From assembly GCA_027576995.1 (NCBI GenBank), contig JANBQC010000197.1:1-43812 (forward strand): a stretch of 43,812 nucleotides of DNA. The letters run 5' to 3'. The stretch comes from Dimargaris cristalligena. Lineage: Eukaryota; Kickxellomycota; Dimargaritomycetes; Dimargaritales; Dimargaritaceae. This document shows, piece by piece, positions 43,075 through 43,812 of the stretch. How positions within the stretch are numbered: the stretch's first letter is position 1; each line of letters opens with the position of its first letter. A program made the translations under genes and the position numbers. The notes under the pieces were generated by a model that saw nothing but the letters and a program-made list of their open reading frames with translations, searched no databases and was not told the origin of the DNA.

Positions 43075-43812
43075 AAGCCGGCCCTGCACAGTGATCAAAC
43101 CCTCACCTACCGTTACCGCGATATTATATATGGTTTAATTAGACCGAGCTGCTATATATTTGTGTGTGCGGATAACTCCAAATCCTTTCTCAGGTATATT
43201 TCATGCGCCGGTTTTATAGTGAGATGACCCCTCCAGCCAGACGGTTATCGCTTTAGCCTGAATGAACTATCACATCTAAAAGCCGTGTACACCTATACTA
43301 CGTTCAACCCAGCTATACGATGGAAACCCGGTTGCCTGGGTTTGGCTTTGCTGGATTCGAATATATATACGCAATATTCTCCATAAATATAAATATATCG
43401 ATATTAACTCAAAACCCTATTCGGTTTAAATGTAGTACGTGCTGTTTTACTGTAGAATACTGACAAGGAAATAAACGGAGGTTGAATAAAAGGGTGGTGA
43501 CCATGCTTAATATTTCATACGATATCGTTTGGGTAGTTTATAGGGCCTATTTTCTGCTTGACAACAATTCATTTCAAAAATCTTCAACATGTATTGAGAT
43601 GGAATTAGGGAGCGCAGATTTTCGATACATCCCTTTTAATAATTAGCCAGGGGGTGGTCCTAGCCTTTCTCAGCCAGGCCCAACACGACACTTCCCTATG
43701 GTATGTAGATAGTCCGGCTTCTGAGCCTGTGTCTGTACAATATGGGAGAAGTTCATCCAAGCTGTATAACGAAAAATCCATTAGATTCGGCCAATATTAC
43801 TAGTTAAAAATA
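43075..43812. other. Spacer after the verprolin gene, to the window end
   Basis: AT-rich 3' region with AATAAA strings near 43469 and 43485. No gene is seen. The second copy of a 73-bp dispersed repeat runs into the window end. Confidence 0.5.
43740..43812. repeat. Dispersed 73-bp repeat, copy 2 (may continue beyond the window)
   Basis: Ungapped alignment to 16184-16256 with about 84% identity (61/73). This copy reaches the last base of the window, so its right boundary is unknown. Confidence 0.75.

Overview
The window is nuclear DNA of a fungus. Evidence: spliceosomal introns with GTAAGT/GTAGGT/GTAACT donors and AG acceptors, AATAAA signals after stop codons, a chromodomain-type Ty3/gypsy retroelement end, and fungal or opisthokont protein families (Dcp2, verprolin/WIP, an Msn2-like zinc finger, a forkhead factor, LAMTOR1, an F-box protein, nuclear-encoded mitochondrial EF-Tu and uS9m). 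Coding DNA is GC-rich and the spacers are more AT-rich. Two N runs (13190-13623 and 24912-25004) show a draft assembly. An early-diverging (zygomycete-grade) lineage is plausible, because the LAMTOR1 homologue keeps an animal-like N-terminus, but the sequence does not prove it.

Layout. 1-1326: 3' end of a Ty3/gypsy element (integrase tail, chromodomain, polypurine tract, LTR). 2539-4119: mitochondrial EF-Tu, two exons. 5570-7114: mRNA decapping enzyme Dcp2. 7859-10331: a membrane-anchored spermidine-synthase-like protein, three exons. 12654-14694: a secreted glycine-rich repeat protein broken by an assembly gap. 14695-24404: almost 10 kb without a supportable protein gene. About 24845-25407: an Msn2-like C2H2 factor interrupted by a second gap. 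25408-29918: 4.5 kb without a protein gene. 29919-32024: forkhead factor. 32743-33597: LAMTOR1/p18-type Ragulator anchor. 35011-35391: small secreted protein. 36613-38170: F-box protein with an N-terminal signal-like segment. 40075-41067: mitochondrial ribosomal protein uS9m. 41968-43074: verprolin/WIP actin regulator.

How the genes relate. There are no operons; each gene has its own leader, and several have a TATA box or an AATAAA signal. Two serve mitochondrial translation (EF-Tu, uS9m). LAMTOR1 (TORC1 signalling) and the Msn2-like factor (in yeast a target of TOR/PKA signalling) touch the same nutrient/stress network, but their proximity may be chance. All twelve supported protein-coding units lie on the + strand.

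The least explained parts are the PGII-like (GGX)n secreted protein, three intergenic clusters of long, mostly Watson-Crick stem-loops (11413-11607, 27314-27526, 34249-34379) that could be unannotated structured RNAs, a 73-bp dispersed repeat (16184-16256 and 43740-43812), and the pairing of a signal-like N-terminus with an F-box. No tRNA, rRNA or CRISPR array was recognised.
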